Part shown: piece by piece, positions 6,229 to 6,632 of the stretch | Numbering within the stretch: the stretch's first letter is position 1 | Layout of the letters: each line of letters opens with the position of its first letter | Origin: Treponema sp. | Lineage (GTDB): Bacteria; Spirochaetota; Spirochaetia; Treponematales; Breznakiellaceae | Length of the DNA: 6,632 nucleotides | NCBI GenBank assembly: GCA_031278755.1 | Contig: JAITJV010000160.1 | Coordinates: forward strand, 1 to 6,632 | Direction: 5' to 3' | Program-made: the position numbers and the translations under genes | Notes under the pieces: generated by a model | Told to the model about the DNA's origin: nothing | The model's input: only the letters and a program-made list of their open reading frames with translations | The model's database searches: none

Positions 6229-6632
6229 ACCTTTTCTCCCGCACATTGAATTAATATGTCCGCAATAAGCGCCGCGCCGTCGCCTGCGCCAATACGCGCG
6301 GATGCGGCGGCCATGGCCTCCCGCCGCGCATCGCCGGCGGCAAGGGAAGCGATCGTTTCCGCAAGCCGGTCGGGATTTGCGTCGCCGCCTGAAAGCACTA
6401 CAGCCGCGCCGGCTTTCTCAAAAAAGCGGGCGTTTTCGACCTGATCCCCCCGCGTACCCCTTCCGCTTAAGGGCACAAGCACCATAGGCCGCCCCGCCGC
6501 GGCGCTTTCCCAGACCGTGCCGGCGCCGCTCCTGCTTAACACCAGTTCCGCCGCGGCAAGAACATCGGGCATTTCTTCCCGGATATAGGGATAGATCCGG
6601 TACCGTTCACTGCTTTCAACAGCGCCGTCATT
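6225..6632 (-). CDS. murG: MurG, lipid II synthase (C-terminal part; 5' end beyond window)
   Basis: The last 135 residues of an open frame that enters from the right edge. They match the C-terminal, UDP-GlcNAc-binding domain of MurG, the peripheral membrane glycosyltransferase that adds GlcNAc to lipid I to give lipid II. Visible signatures are YPYIREEMPDVLAAAELVLS, then RSGAGTVWESAAAGRPMVLVPL (about 34-55 of the fragment; the Glu of WES is the ribose-contacting position in the family), then a TRGDQVENARFF segment equivalent to the family Q..NA motif. The C-terminus ends normally (ILIQCAGEKV). The gene is the first visible member of the minus-strand operon, and its stop overlaps the cvpA start by 4 bp. 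A related glycosyltransferase of the same fold is possible because half the protein is missing, but the motif set points to MurG. Confidence 0.85.
   Translation of the reverse strand, partial: NDGAVESSERYRIYPYIREEMPDVLAAAELVLSRSGAGTVWESAAAGRPMVLVPLSGRGTRGDQVENARFFEKAGAAVVLSGGDANPDRLAETIASLAAGDARREAMAAASARIGAGDGAALIADILIQCAGEKV

Larger units (their letters stand above)
1826..6632 (-). other. Five-gene overlapping operon murG-cvpA-holB-kinase-regulator
   Basis: All five genes run on the minus strand and every junction overlaps: 4 bp (murG/cvpA), 8 bp (cvpA/holB), 4 bp (holB/kinase, or 1 bp with the second ATG) and 4 bp (kinase/regulator). There is no room for internal promoters between genes, although promoters inside coding sequence cannot be excluded. 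The main promoter must lie to the right of the window. The transcript should end at or after the hairpin at 1778-1827. Confidence 0.85.

Noticed and set aside
1..6632. CRISPR array, tRNA, toxin-antitoxin pair, insertion sequence or defence island
   Set aside because: No regularly spaced repeats, cloverleaf, transposase motifs or paired small genes are visible. The single NYN-domain gene has no antitoxin-like partner in view.

Overview
The window reads as chromosomal DNA of a spirochaete, most likely a Treponema-like organism of medium-to-high GC. The basis is the gene order murG - cvpA - holB-like - histidine kinase - sigma-54 response regulator. From memory, Treponema pallidum has a similar run (around TP0519-TP0523); I could not check this here. 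GC is uneven: the left end around the first gene's start is AT-rich, while the murG/cvpA/holB end is very GC-rich.

Layout, left to right. (1) Positions 1-596, minus strand: the N-terminal 198 residues of a NYN-domain (PIN-like) putative RNase, running off the left edge. It has a near-consensus sigma-70-type promoter at 626-654. (2) Positions 597-738: a divergent intergenic region holding that promoter, a short dyad over its -35 box and a large GC-rich inverted repeat. (3) Positions 739-1764, plus strand: a complete Gfo/Idh/MocA-family NAD(P)-dependent oxidoreductase, the only plus-strand gene. (4) Positions 1765-1825: a convergent gap filled by a second GC-rich hairpin, which shares sequence words with the first in inverted orientation. 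(5) Positions 1826-6632, minus strand: five tightly overlapping genes transcribed right to left: murG (C-terminal part only), cvpA, a long delta'-like clamp-loader gene, a soluble PAS histidine kinase and its NtrC-type sigma-54 activator. Every junction overlaps (4, 8, 4 and 4 bp), so this is almost certainly one operon whose promoter lies beyond the right edge.

The operon joins peptidoglycan lipid II synthesis (MurG), a CvpA membrane protein and a replication clamp-loader subunit to a cytoplasmic NtrB/NtrC-like two-component system. The kinase would sense a cytoplasmic signal through PAS and phosphorylate D53 of the regulator, which would then activate sigma-54 promoters. No sigma-54 promoter is obvious in the window, so its targets are elsewhere. 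The most unusual local features are a hairpin over the cvpA/holB junction that buries the holB start region, the degenerate P-loop and roughly 90-residue insertion in the delta'-like protein, and the pair of related palindromes bracketing the lone plus-strand dehydrogenase. I found no CRISPR array, tRNA, rRNA, transposase or evident new defence system.
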